The translations under genes were made by a program, and so were the position numbers. From Robertmurraya dakarensis (GTDB lineage Bacteria; Bacillota; Bacilli; Bacillales; Cytobacillaceae): a stretch of 64,000 nt of DNA. Below, piece after piece: positions 43,809 through 52,696 of the stretch. How positions within the stretch are numbered: position 1 is the first letter of the stretch; each line of letters starts with the position of its first letter. The notes beneath the pieces are model-generated. The model was not told the origin of the DNA, searched no databases, and saw only the letters and a list, made by a program, of their open reading frames with translations. The stretch is from positions 514,946 through 578,945 of the forward strand of contig NZ_LT707408.1 of assembly GCF_900156875.1 (NCBI RefSeq), written 5' to 3'.

Positions 43809-45164
43809 TTATACACTCATTGTTTTGCCTTGCTGTTTTTCTTCTTTTATTCTGTTCAAGATCTCTTTCGTTTCAACTACGACAACACCTGATAGACCGA
43901 TAAGTCCAATTAAGTTTGGTACAGCCATAAGTCCATTCATAATGTCTGCGATTCCCCATACAACAGATAATTGGGAAACAGCGCCTACCATTACAGCAAG
44001 AACAAACACAACTCTGTAGTAAACAACTGCTTTTTTACTAAACAGATAAGAGAAACATTTCTCTCCATAGTATGCCCATCCAAGAATCGTCGATGCGGCG
44101 AAAAATAGAAGTCCGATCGCAACGATAATGGAGCCGGCAGGTCCTAGAAACTTTTCAAATGAAAGACTAGTTAAAGCAGAACCTGTTGTATCTCCTGTAT
44201 AAAGATTAGCCATAACAAGTGTAATACCCGTTACAGAACAAACAACGATTGTATCAATAAAAACCCCTGTCATTGATACTAAACCTTGACGGCCAGGTAA
44301 GTCCGTTTTTGCTGCAGCTGCAGCGATCGGTGCTGAACCCATACCGGCTTCATTAGAGAATACTCCGCGGGCAACCCCCCAGCGAATAACAGCACCGATG
44401 GCTCCGCCTGCCACAGCGTCGCCTGTAAACGCATCTGTGAAAATCAATCCTACAGCACCAGGGATAAGGTCAACATTTAAAATCATAATGATAAGTCCAG
44501 CGCCAACATAGAATATAGCCATAATCGGTACAAAGTAGGATGTTACTTTTCCGATGCTTTTAATTCCGCCAAGAATAACAAGTGCAGTAAAGATCATTAA
44601 CACGATGCCAGTAACCCAAGTAGGAATTGAGAAGGTTGTTTTAACGACATCTGCTACTGAATTTGATTGAACCATATTTCCAATTCCAAAAGCAGCTACA
44701 GCTCCAAAAATGGCAAATAACACACCCAGCCATTTCTGCCCAAGACCACGTTCTAAATAATACATTGGTCCGCCAGACATTTCACCATTCTCATCCTGGA
44801 CACGATATTTAACTGCTAAGACAGCCTCTGCATACTTTGTGGCCATACCGACAAGTGCGGTGATCCACATCCAGAAGACAGCTCCGGGGCCGCCTAAGAA
44901 AACTGCGGTTGCAACACCGGCAATGTTACCGGTACCAACTGTTGCGGCAAGTGCTGTCATCAGCGCTTGGAAGTGAGAGATGTCTCCATCGGAGCGTTTA
45001 TCCTGATTTCTAGAAAACGCCAGCTTTAAAGAATAGGGAAGTGCTCTAAATTGTAAAAAACCAATTCTAAATGTTAAATAAAGACCAGTACCAACGATCA
45101 AAATAAGAAGTGGTGGTCCCCAAACCAAGCCGCTTATTTTGTCAATCCAATCCTGAAAGCTCAT
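43809..45164 (-). CDS. Sodium:alanine/glycine symporter (AGCS family)
   Basis: A 451-residue AGCS (DAACS-like) amino acid:cation symporter with about 11 helices. The family signatures are ALAATVGTGNIAGVATAV near residue 70 and RGVFSNEAGMGSAPIAAAAA near residue 275. It probably imports alanine or glycine with sodium; B. subtilis paralogs include YflA, AlsT and YrbD, and position next to yfk genes suggests YflA, unproven. AGGAGGAACAGGT precedes the ATG. Confidence 0.92.
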   Translation of the reverse strand: MSFQDWIDKISGLVWGPPLLILIVGTGLYLTFRIGFLQFRALPYSLKLAFSRNQDKRSDGDISHFQALMTALAATVGTGNIAGVATAVFLGGPGAVFWMWITALVGMATKYAEAVLAVKYRVQDENGEMSGGPMYYLERGLGQKWLGVLFAIFGAVAAFGIGNMVQSNSVADVVKTTFSIPTWVTGIVLMIFTALVILGGIKSIGKVTSYFVPIMAIFYVGAGLIIMILNVDLIPGAVGLIFTDAFTGDAVAGGAIGAVIRWGVARGVFSNEAGMGSAPIAAAAAKTDLPGRQGLVSMTGVFIDTIVVCSVTGITLVMANLYTGDTTGSALTSLSFEKFLGPAGSIIVAIGLLFFAASTILGWAYYGEKCFSYLFSKKAVVYYRVVFVLAVMVGAVSQLSVVWGIADIMNGLMAVPNLIGLIGLSGVVVVETKEILNRIKEEKQQGKTMSV

Positions 45165-45386
45165 ACCTGTTCCTCCTAAATATTATTTGATAAAAAGAAT
45201 AATTCCTATATATGAATATTCTGAAAATATGAAACAAATGTCAAGAATTATTTTTAAAATTATACTAAAATTTTTATTTTTTTAAGTTTTGTATTTAAAA
45301 AATATAAATATCATAAAAATTTTAGCGGAAGTCTTGCATGTAAGGTGATGAATCGAAGAAAATGGAAGTTAGGAGGTAGTTTATTT

Positions 45387-45887
45387 ATGATTAAAGTATT
45401 ATTTGTTTGCTTGGGCAATATCTGTCGTTCCCCGATGGCAGAAGCGATGTTTCGGGAACTTGTTAAAAAGAAAGGACTGGAAGAACAAATTTATATTGAT
45501 TCCGCTGGCACTGGAAATTGGCATATTGGTGAACCGCCGCATAAAGGCACCGTTGAAATATTATCAAAAAATAATATAAGTGTGGAAGGATTAAAGGCGA
45601 GACAAATCCAACCGCAGGACTTAGAAAATTTTGACTATATTATTGCAATGGATGCAGATAACCGTAAAAATATCAATATGATCAAAGCTGCTTATCCAAA
45701 AGCTGATGTTTCTGTTCTGTTAGAGTATGTACCAGAAATTGCGGATAAAGACGTACCAGATCCTTATTTTACAGGGAATTTCTTAGAAGTTTATGAGTTA
45801 GTAGAGAAAGGCTGCTCAGCTCTGCTTTCAAAAATAATTGCTGAGCATTTTAAGGATAAGGAGGGTAACAATGGGCAGTCAAAATAA
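45387..45887 (+). CDS. yfkJ: Low-molecular-weight protein tyrosine phosphatase YfkJ
   Basis: A 166-residue LMW-PTP. The P-loop CLGNICRS near the N-terminus (residues 8-15) has the catalytic cysteine and arginine, and the general acid lies in DVPDPYFTGN. It dephosphorylates protein tyrosine in the cytoplasm and in B. subtilis is part of yfkJIH, a stress-linked operon. I chose the ATG at 45387 because AGGAGG lies ten bases before it. The 3' end overlaps yfkI by 17 bases. Confidence 0.94.
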   Translation: MIKVLFVCLGNICRSPMAEAMFRELVKKKGLEEQIYIDSAGTGNWHIGEPPHKGTVEILSKNNISVEGLKARQIQPQDLENFDYIIAMDADNRKNINMIKAAYPKADVSVLLEYVPEIADKDVPDPYFTGNFLEVYELVEKGCSALLSKIIAEHFKDKEGNNGQSK

Positions 45888-46203
45888 ATTCTTTAAAGGG
45901 ATATTAATGGGGGCAATCGCAGGCGGTGCTATCAGCCTGCTTGATCGCGAAACGAGAAAGTCGGTTGTAGAAAGCTGTAAAAAAGGGACAAAAGAGGTGT
46001 CCTATTATCTATCACATCCAACTGAAATGGCTGAACAAATTAGAGACAAAACATCTAAATTAAGAACAACAGTTGCACAAGTAAGTGAGGATGTTACATA
46101 TATTGCGGAAAAAGTGGAAGAATTACGAGAAGTAACTCCGTCAGTCGCTGGGCTTGTTAAAGATACAAGGGAGGCTTTTGATCAGGAAGAGAAAGAGAAT
46201 TAA
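45871..46203 (+). CDS. yfkI: YfkI-like protein (YtxH-type helical)
   Basis: A 110-residue protein. A short glycine-rich hydrophobic stretch (GILMGAIAGGAISLLD) resembling the YtxH membrane anchor is followed by an alpha-helical, charged region. Its place between yfkJ and yfkH is the basis for the name. AAGGAGGG precedes the ATG, within the yfkJ coding end. Function is unknown, with a membrane-linked stress role inferred. Confidence 0.82.
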   Translation: MGSQNKFFKGILMGAIAGGAISLLDRETRKSVVESCKKGTKEVSYYLSHPTEMAEQIRDKTSKLRTTVAQVSEDVTYIAEKVEELREVTPSVAGLVKDTREAFDQEEKEN

Positions 46204-46247
46204 TAATAAGCTGGCAATTAAATTAGGGGGGGTAAAGGGGTGGTGAT

Positions 46248-47075
46248 TTGATCACAGTTAATTTAAGAAATCTTATATTGCTGTGGAAAAAAATAGAAGA
46301 GGATGATGTGTTTGGATTAGGGGCCCAATTGGCTTACTTTTTTTTATTATCATTATTTCCTCTGCTTATCTTTCTAGTAACATTATTGCCATATTTACCC
46401 CTGACCCAAGATGACCTGCTGGGGGTAGTGGGGGATTTCGCTCCTGGTGAGACGATGCTTTTTATCGAGTCGAACTTAAATGAGATTATGTCTCATCATA
46501 ATGGAACCCTCTTGTCTTTCGGGATTATTGCTACTGTTTGGGCGGCTTCAAACGGTCTGAATGCCGTTATTCGAGCTTTAAATAAAGCTTATGATGTAAA
46601 AGAAAGCAGGTCCTTTTTCGTAGCAAGAGGTGTAGCTATATTATTTACGTTTGCAATGATTTTTGTTTTTATTTTGGTTTTAATTCTTTCTGTCTTTGGC
46701 AAACAGATTGGCATCTATTTGTTCGCAAAGTTTGGTTTATCCCAAGAGTTTATTACCGTTTGGAATACATTAAGATGGGCATTGAGTGCGATTACCATCT
46801 TTACCATTTTTCTTGTTCTTTATTGGATTGCCCCTAACAAAAAGTTTAAGTGTGTTCAAGCTGTCCCAGGAGCTTTGTTTGCCGTAATCAGCTGGTCCCT
46901 TGTTTCACTTGGCTTTTCCTATTACGTAAACAATTTCGGTAATTATTCTGTGATGTATGGAAGTATTGGGGCCGTTATTGTTCTGATGATCTGGTTTTAT
47001 CTATCTGGCATCATTATTATACTTGGCGGGGAAATTAACGCATTCTCCTCTAAGAGGAAAAATGAAAATTGCTAA
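46248..47075 (+). CDS. yfkH: YihY/UPF0761 family membrane protein YfkH
   Basis: A 275-residue protein with six predicted helices, of the YihY (formerly RNase BN) family. The signatures are FGLGAQLAYFFLLSLFPLLIF and WYLSGIIIILGGEINAF-like WFYLSGIIIILGGEINAF at the end. It is a plasma membrane protein of unknown function, not a nuclease. It starts at a TTG after AAGGGGTGGTGA. It is the third gene of the yfkJIH operon. Confidence 0.9.
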   Translation: MITVNLRNLILLWKKIEEDDVFGLGAQLAYFFLLSLFPLLIFLVTLLPYLPLTQDDLLGVVGDFAPGETMLFIESNLNEIMSHHNGTLLSFGIIATVWAASNGLNAVIRALNKAYDVKESRSFFVARGVAILFTFAMIFVFILVLILSVFGKQIGIYLFAKFGLSQEFITVWNTLRWALSAITIFTIFLVLYWIAPNKKFKCVQAVPGALFAVISWSLVSLGFSYYVNNFGNYSVMYGSIGAVIVLMIWFYLSGIIIILGGEINAFSSKRKNENC

Positions 47076-47176
47076 TAGTGGCTTAACTGCCGTAAGTTAC
47101 CTAAATTAAAAGTGAAGTGATTCCACACAATAATGAAGGAGAAACAAACATTTTAATTCAAGGGGGTTTATACAAG

Positions 47177-47284
47177 ATGACAAAGCATACAAAAAAAGAT
47201 GGCGGTACAAAGCAAAAAGGAAAAAAGAATAGTCCAAAACAGAAAACATCTAGTTCTGCAAATGGATCAAATGGATATCATTAA
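47177..47284 (+). CDS. Small lysine-rich protein, unknown
   Basis: A 35-residue peptide, MTKHTKKDGGTKQKGKKNS followed by a Ser/Asn-rich end. It is strongly basic and unstructured in appearance. AAGGGGGTTTATACAAG precedes the ATG, and a strong terminator follows five bases after the stop. It may be a small spore or DNA-associated protein; no family is recognised. Confidence 0.6.
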   Translation: MTKHTKKDGGTKQKGKKNSPKQKTSSSANGSNGYH

Positions 47285-47287
47285 AAA

Positions 47288-47316
47288 AGGCCGGGAAATC
47301 CCGGCCCTGTTTTTTG
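47288..47316 (+). terminator. Terminator of the yfkJIH region
   Basis: GGCCGGGA and TCCCGGCC form a GC-rich stem around AA, followed by CTGTTTTTT. Confidence 0.9.
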
Positions 47317-47357
47317 CAGGTTAACGATCGTGTGACTGCGGCGTAGGCAATTTTACT

Positions 47358-49280
47358 TTATGATTTTTTTAATAAGCGCAGTCCATTTAGGATTACAAGA
47401 ATGGTACTTCCTTCATGACCAATCACTCCGAAGGGAAGGTCTATGAATTGCAGGAAGTTAGAGGCGATCAAGAGCATGATCACACTGATAGAGAAGATAA
47501 TATTCTGCTTAATAATACGGTTCATTTTTTCTGAAAGCTGTATTGCCTCTGCGATGAGGGGTAAGTCATTTTTCATCAGCACGACATCCGCTGTTTCTAA
47601 AGCAACTCCTGATCCATCCCCCATGGCAATTCCTACATTTGCTGTAGCTAGGGCCGGTGCATCGTTAATTCCATCCCCAACCATTGCAACTTGCCCAAAA
47701 CGTTCCTTCAGTTTTTTTAATTCTGTGACTTTATTTTCAGGAAGGCATTCAGCCACAAAATCATTTACATGACTTTCTTTAGAGATGGCTTGTGCTGTAT
47801 TATGGCTGTCGCCAGTAAGCATAATGGTATAGATCCCATTTTTCTTTAAATCATCAATCGCCTTCTTCGTTTCCTCACGGACGACATCTTTTAAACCAAG
47901 TATTGCGACAATACTGTCATTCCTTTGAACATAAACAATGGTTTTTCCTTCTTGTGCCATAACTTTGGCCGCACCATTTTGAAACATCTCTGCTTCAAGT
48001 CTGCCTACAAAATCTGCTTTTCCAATTTTCCAGGACTCGTCTCCATAAGAGGCTTTCACTCCGTATCCAGGAACGTCTTCAATACTCTCTGGCTGCATAA
48101 AATCCTTGTTCAAAAGTCGTTTTGTGTAGTGCACGATCGCATTTGCCAATGGATGGTTAGAATGACTTTCGATCGCTGCTGTCTTTAAAAGGACTTCGTC
48201 TTTTTCGAGTCCGTCAAGAACTAGAAAATCGGTTACCTCTGGTTTTCCCTTTGTAAGTGTACCTGTCTTGTCAAATGCAATCGCCTTTAGGTTACTGAGA
48301 TTTTCTAGGTGCACGCCGCCTTTAAATAAAATTCCGTGCCTTGCACCGCTTGATATAGCCGACAGGGTAGCTGGCATGATGGATGCAACAAGTGCACACG
48401 GGGAAGCGACGACTAACAATATCATGGCCCGATAAAAAGTTTCTGTCCAGCTCCATCCTAACAAGAAATGAGGAAGGAACATCATTAATAACACAACGAG
48501 TAAGACAATTTTGACATAGGTGCCTTCAAATTTTTCAATGAATAATTGCGAAGGGGATTTTTCGCTTTGAGCGGATTGCACTAGCTGGATAATTTTTTGA
48601 AAAAGTGTATCGGTACTTTCTTTCGTGATTTCCAATGTAATCGAACCGTTTAAATTCACAGTACCAGCAAATACATCCTCCTTAATACCTTTTGATACCG
48701 GGATGGATTCGCCTGTAATGGCTGCTTCATCAAGATGGGTAGTTCCTTTTACAATCACGCCGTCTGATGGAATGCGTTCCCCTGGCTTTACAAGAATATG
48801 GTCGCCAATCTTTAAATCTGAAACAGCCACAACCTTTTCTCCACTATTTGTAATAAGCAAAGCTTCTTCTGGCTGCAGCTCCATTAAGCTTGAGATTTCT
48901 TTATGACTTTTATTCATGGTGTAAGTCTCTAAAGCACCACTCATTGCAAAGATGAAGATTAATATAGCCCCTTCTGTCCAATAGCCAATTACTGCAGAAC
49001 CAATTGCAGCAAGAATCATAAGCATTTCAACATTCAATTCTTTATCTTCAATGGTGGCTTGAATTCCTTCTTTGGCCTTTGCAAAACCGCCAATGACAAA
49101 AGCTAGTAAAAAGAAAATGATGGAGGCTGTTGTGGAGTCTGTTTTTTCGAGAATCCATCCTGCGGCAATTAATATCCCGCTAATACTAGCAGCGATTAAT
49201 TCAGCGTGCGGCTTTATTTTTTCAATAATACCATCTTCTTTAGTTTCCAACTGTGATATAGCTTTTATTTCAGCATCCAT
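47358..49280 (-). CDS. zosA: Zinc-transporting P-type ATPase (ZosA type)
   Basis: A 640-residue P1B-type ATPase without an N-terminal metal-binding domain. The phosphorylation motif is FDKTGTLTKG, the actuator motif TGESIPVSKG, the hinge GDGINDAPAL, and the transmembrane metal-site motif SPCALVAS. This motif and the size match B. subtilis ZosA (YkvW, 637 residues), a Zn2+ importer of the peroxide-stress PerR regulon. Cadmium/cobalt exporters of similar build are the alternative. GGGAGGGAG precedes the ATG. Confidence 0.85.
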   Translation of the reverse strand: MDAEIKAISQLETKEDGIIEKIKPHAELIAASISGILIAAGWILEKTDSTTASIIFFLLAFVIGGFAKAKEGIQATIEDKELNVEMLMILAAIGSAVIGYWTEGAILIFIFAMSGALETYTMNKSHKEISSLMELQPEEALLITNSGEKVVAVSDLKIGDHILVKPGERIPSDGVIVKGTTHLDEAAITGESIPVSKGIKEDVFAGTVNLNGSITLEITKESTDTLFQKIIQLVQSAQSEKSPSQLFIEKFEGTYVKIVLLVVLLMMFLPHFLLGWSWTETFYRAMILLVVASPCALVASIMPATLSAISSGARHGILFKGGVHLENLSNLKAIAFDKTGTLTKGKPEVTDFLVLDGLEKDEVLLKTAAIESHSNHPLANAIVHYTKRLLNKDFMQPESIEDVPGYGVKASYGDESWKIGKADFVGRLEAEMFQNGAAKVMAQEGKTIVYVQRNDSIVAILGLKDVVREETKKAIDDLKKNGIYTIMLTGDSHNTAQAISKESHVNDFVAECLPENKVTELKKLKERFGQVAMVGDGINDAPALATANVGIAMGDGSGVALETADVVLMKNDLPLIAEAIQLSEKMNRIIKQNIIFSISVIMLLIASNFLQFIDLPFGVIGHEGSTILVILNGLRLLKKS

Positions 49281-49427
49281 TTTTTTGTTCTCCCTCCCAA
49301 AATTAATTTCAACTAAGGTTTTCTAATTGAGAAAAATAATCAGCATCATTACCCCTATAAAATACGAAAACTGTCACCATATAGATGACAGCGCTATCCC
49401 TGAACATATTTTTAATTTATATTTATT

Positions 49428-49442
49428 TTAATTTTATCATAA
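49428..49442. promoter_or_regulatory. Possible PerR-type operator upstream of zosA
   Basis: TTAATTTTATCATAA resembles the Per box TTATAATNATTATAA at about ten or eleven of fourteen defined positions, 150 bases before zosA. In AT-rich DNA such matches can arise by chance. Confidence 0.3.
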
Positions 49443-49493
49443 ATGTGCATAACCATAAAGATAAAGAATTATCTATTCTATCGTTAATTGTTA

Positions 49494-50675
49494 TCATGCC
49501 GATTGCACGTTTGATTGCTGCTCTTTATTAGACCTAAATATGAACAATGCAATAAGAATTGAGACAAGCATGATGCTAATAACGTAGAAGAAGCTTCCTC
49601 CCTTTAAATATTGTATTGCTAATCCCCCTATAAATGGCCCGCTGATACTGCCTAGGCTGAACAAGACACTGCACATGATATTTCCTGCAGGCAGCAGCTG
49701 CTTTGGAAGCAAGTCTGCCATATAGGATATACCAAGTGAATAGGTAGAGCCGACGAGCATTCCAGCTATAAAAAAGCAAATGAAAAGGAGGAACACAGAC
49801 TGTTGAATCATGCCGGCCGCGGTAAAGACGATCGTTCCAGACAGCATACAATAAATCAAGATGGTTCTCCTTCCAAACCGATCGCTTAGCATTCCAAGTG
49901 GTAACTGAAACACTATACTGCCAATTGCAAAGGCTGGCAATATAATCGATACACCCTGAAGATCGATTCCGTTCCTTAAGGCATAGACCGGAAAGTTCCC
50001 ATTTAAGGATGCTTCTAGAAACCCGTAGCTAAATGGAGGCAAAAAGGCGATCCAGGCATATTTCCATGCCGATCCAAAACGTTTAAATGTACTAAGGATT
50101 GAAGTCGTTTCGATTTCTTGGTCCGGAAACTCATTTCTAAGGAAAAATAACGTCATCCAGGCAATAAGAGTGATGATCGTTGAAATAATAAACGGCAAAG
50201 CTTCACTAATCTCTAAAAAGCTTGTCATTACCGGTCCAACTGCAAAACCTAATCCAAAAAATAATCCGTATAAAGCTATATTTCTCCCTCTTTTATCGAT
50301 CGTGGAAAATGAGGTAATCCAAGTTTGTGTTCCGAAGTGAAGCATATTATCGCCGATTCCAATGATAAGACGCAATACAAACCAAAACCAAAATGATTTC
50401 CATAGGGGAAATAACGCGAGTGATAAAACTACTAAGAACCCTCCAGTTAGGATGATCGGCTTGTAACCGAACTTCCGCAGCGGTTTTTCCATAAAAGGAG
50501 AGATAAGCAGCACCCCGATATAAATTCCTGTTGCATGTAGTCCGTTAATAGAAGAAGAAATCCCATCTTGTTCAAATATAACGGCAATCAGGGGAAGGAG
50601 CATCCCTTGTGAAAAGCCGGAAATGGCGACAATTCCAACTAATATCCAAAATCTAATTGTTAGCTGTTTATCCAT
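49494..50675 (-). CDS. yfkF: MFS transporter (YfkF type)
   Basis: A 393-residue MFS permease with 12 helices. Motif A-like GYKPIILTGG follows TM2, and SDRFGRRTILIYCML is a strong motif A in the second half. B. subtilis YfkF (about 391 residues) lies in the same yfk neighbourhood. The substrate is unknown; efflux is expected. It is monocistronic, 213 bases from zosA on the same strand. Confidence 0.82.
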   Translation of the reverse strand: MDKQLTIRFWILVGIVAISGFSQGMLLPLIAVIFEQDGISSSINGLHATGIYIGVLLISPFMEKPLRKFGYKPIILTGGFLVVLSLALFPLWKSFWFWFVLRLIIGIGDNMLHFGTQTWITSFSTIDKRGRNIALYGLFFGLGFAVGPVMTSFLEISEALPFIISTIITLIAWMTLFFLRNEFPDQEIETTSILSTFKRFGSAWKYAWIAFLPPFSYGFLEASLNGNFPVYALRNGIDLQGVSIILPAFAIGSIVFQLPLGMLSDRFGRRTILIYCMLSGTIVFTAAGMIQQSVFLLFICFFIAGMLVGSTYSLGISYMADLLPKQLLPAGNIMCSVLFSLGSISGPFIGGLAIQYLKGGSFFYVISIMLVSILIALFIFRSNKEQQSNVQSA

Positions 50676-51151
50676 TTTTTTGCATACCTCATTATTGTTG
50701 ATTTCATGATGATACTAACGAGAAATATACATCTTGGCAAGGGATATTGTTGAAATTGTATCTACGGATAAAAAAATCAATCAAAGGGGAAATGGTCAGG
50801 AAGGGATAAAAGAGGCAGTGAATATACAATTTTCTGGGAAACAAAAGACTCTTTGCCAGTATTTATTGGCTAAGAGTCTTTTTTATACATAAGTATCGCA
50901 TGTCCAAGTGGTAAACCGAATATACATAAAAGAGAAGATGCATTCAATCGCTTAAGTTTTTGTTCAGTTTATCGACCGCCTCTCTATCTTTAATTTTGGC
51001 TTGAGAGAAACACATACCAGATAAACTAAAAACCTCCTTTATTTAGCGAATGATCGACCTGCTGCCCTCCTTTTTATAAGGTAAGGTAATTATAAGATAG
51101 AAAATAAAATTTGTAAATATTCTGAATTTTACAGTTTCGTTACAAAGGGGG
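50676..51151. other. 476-base gap containing an orphan terminator
   Basis: I see no convincing gene. At 50845-50886 AAGACTCTTT and AAGAGTCTT flank a TGCCA/TGGC inner pairing and are followed by TTTTTT, a clear plus-strand terminator with no gene ending there. A single ACGGATAAA copy of the phased-repeat core occurs at about 50764. A short unannotated RNA from about 50700 to 50886 is possible. Confidence 0.45.
50845..50886 (+). terminator. Orphan intrinsic terminator
   Basis: A ten-base stem AAGACTCTTT/TAAGAGTCTT with an inner GCCA/TGGC pairing and a T run. No upstream plus-strand coding sequence exists within 1.5 kb. Confidence 0.8.
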
Positions 51152-51775
51152 ATGATTATGACACTTATTTACAGACTATTGTTTTATTTTTTGGGACTTG
51201 TAGTGGTAACGCTGGGGGTGGCTATAACGATTAAAGCGGATATGGGCGCCGGTCCATGGGATGCATTAAATGTAGGACTTTCAGAGGCGACAGGATTAAC
51301 GATTGGGAGCTGGGTAATGATAACGGGGATCATCCTAATTATAATTAACAGCATTTTGTTGAAAGATAAACCCGATATTTATGCAGTCATTCCCATATTT
51401 ATAATGGGCTTTTTTGTTGACATATGGATGCTCGTCATTTTGAAAGATCTTCAACCAGAAACCCTCATGGTTAAGCTCATCCTCTTGATCTTAGGATTGA
51501 TATTAATGAGTATAGGGGTAGCAGTTTATATGCAGCCAAGATTTCCGGCCAATCCAGTTGATCATCTTATGATTGCCATTCAGGTTAGGTTCAAGCTGGA
51601 TCTCAATGTCGCAAAAACAGTCGGGGAAGTAGCGGCGTTTTTGTTAGCCTTCGTATTAAAAGGACCAATAGGGGTAGGGACAATTTTCGTGACATTTCTC
51701 ATTGGATCGTGTATCCAGTGGTTTTACCCATTTTTTGAAAAGCTCTTAACGCGTTTCATTATAAAATATGGATAA
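51152..51775 (+). CDS. YczE/YyaS/YitT family membrane protein
   Basis: A 207-residue protein with five helices. The conserved first-half motif KADMGAGPWDALNVGLSE and the second-half ARFPANPVDHL-like PRFPANPVDHLMIAIQ mark the YczE/YyaS family. In B. subtilis YczE influences surfactin production indirectly; the biochemical role is unknown. The GGGGGATG site before the start (ATG at 51152 or 51158) is adequate. It is 54 bases upstream of yfkD. Confidence 0.85.
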   Translation: MIMTLIYRLLFYFLGLVVVTLGVAITIKADMGAGPWDALNVGLSEATGLTIGSWVMITGIILIIINSILLKDKPDIYAVIPIFIMGFFVDIWMLVILKDLQPETLMVKLILLILGLILMSIGVAVYMQPRFPANPVDHLMIAIQVRFKLDLNVAKTVGEVAAFLLAFVLKGPIGVGTIFVTFLIGSCIQWFYPFFEKLLTRFIIKYG

Positions 51776-51828
51776 TATGATTACACTCCGAAAAAACTAT
51801 AACTACATATAGTTGAAAGGAGTCTTTC

Positions 51829-52644
51829 ATGATGAAAAAATGGTCTTATGCAATTGTCGTTGTTTTTCTTTTTACCTTAATGTTTTCTGTACCATTAACA
51901 CATGCAGAAAAGAAAGAAGAACAACCCAAAAAGGCCCTTCAAATACCAGATTCGGTTTTAACCATTACAAAGGAGAACACTTATCCAAATCCAACACAGG
52001 ATTTGCCGACGTTACAGCCGAGCGAATTAACAGAAGAACTTATAAAGACAGCTAGAGTTAAGATTGAGAATCCTCATTTAATTCGGATGCTTAACGAATC
52101 AACCGTAAATAGTACTCCGTTTGCCCTCGGCTATCGAGCTGTCATTTACTTAGGTCAATGGGCTTTAAACTATGAATCATCTGAAACTGCGCCTAATTGG
52201 GAATATCAAAAGATCAATACGAACTACTACGATAATCGCGGAGGAAAAGCGAATTATCAAATTCATTATGTCCAAGAGGCGCAAAAGGTAGTGCGGGGAG
52301 GACTGACAGCTAAAGTCCCTGATGCGGAAGATGTGAAAAAGATGATGTTATTAAAGGCCTCAGAAAAAACAGGCCTGCCTCTGGCATTTGAAACAGTGGT
52401 AGGAGCTGGAACAAAAAAAGATCATGTCTATAATATTCCTCCTAAGCGTTTAGGTTACTTATACGGCTTTGCCCCGGCAGTGAATGAAAAAGGGAAGGTG
52501 ACTTACGGAGAGGTTTATTTAATGTTGAAGGGGAATAAGAAGATGATTGTCGTTAAAAACGTTACATCGCAAGGAATCGGGGCTTGGATTCCTCTGCAGG
52601 ATCATGTATCCTTTGGATTTGCAGCAACAGAACGGCCGAGATAA
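51829..52644 (+). CDS. yfkD: Secreted YfkD-like protein
   Basis: A 271-residue exported protein. The signal peptide runs MMKKWSYAIVVVFLFTLM to about THA (residue 26). The mature region (KALQIPDSVLTITKENTYPN, and GTKKDHVYNIPPKRLGYLYG) fits the YfkD family (about 264 residues in B. subtilis). Function is unknown. GAAAGGAGTC precedes the start; ATG 51829 or 51832 may be used. It is convergent with yfkAB, in agreement with yfk synteny. Confidence 0.86.
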   Translation: MMKKWSYAIVVVFLFTLMFSVPLTHAEKKEEQPKKALQIPDSVLTITKENTYPNPTQDLPTLQPSELTEELIKTARVKIENPHLIRMLNESTVNSTPFALGYRAVIYLGQWALNYESSETAPNWEYQKINTNYYDNRGGKANYQIHYVQEAQKVVRGGLTAKVPDAEDVKKMMLLKASEKTGLPLAFETVVGAGTKKDHVYNIPPKRLGYLYGFAPAVNEKGKVTYGEVYLMLKGNKKMIVVKNVTSQGIGAWIPLQDHVSFGFAATERPR

Positions 52645-52655
52645 ATGACTTAAAA

Positions 52656-52692
52656 AAACAAGCGTCGTTTTACTAAACGGACGCTTGTTTTT
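52656..52692. terminator. Bidirectional terminator between yfkD and yfkAB
   Basis: AAACAAGCGTC and GACGCTTGTTT form a long stem with an inner GTTT/AAAC pairing, T runs on both strands. Confidence 0.88.
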
Positions 52693-52696
52693 TGTT

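Noticed and set aside
50940-51060. Minus-strand peptide ending in KLNKNLSD
   Set aside because: The AAAGGAGG site is about 17 bases from the only ATG, too far for good initiation, and no similarity is recognised.
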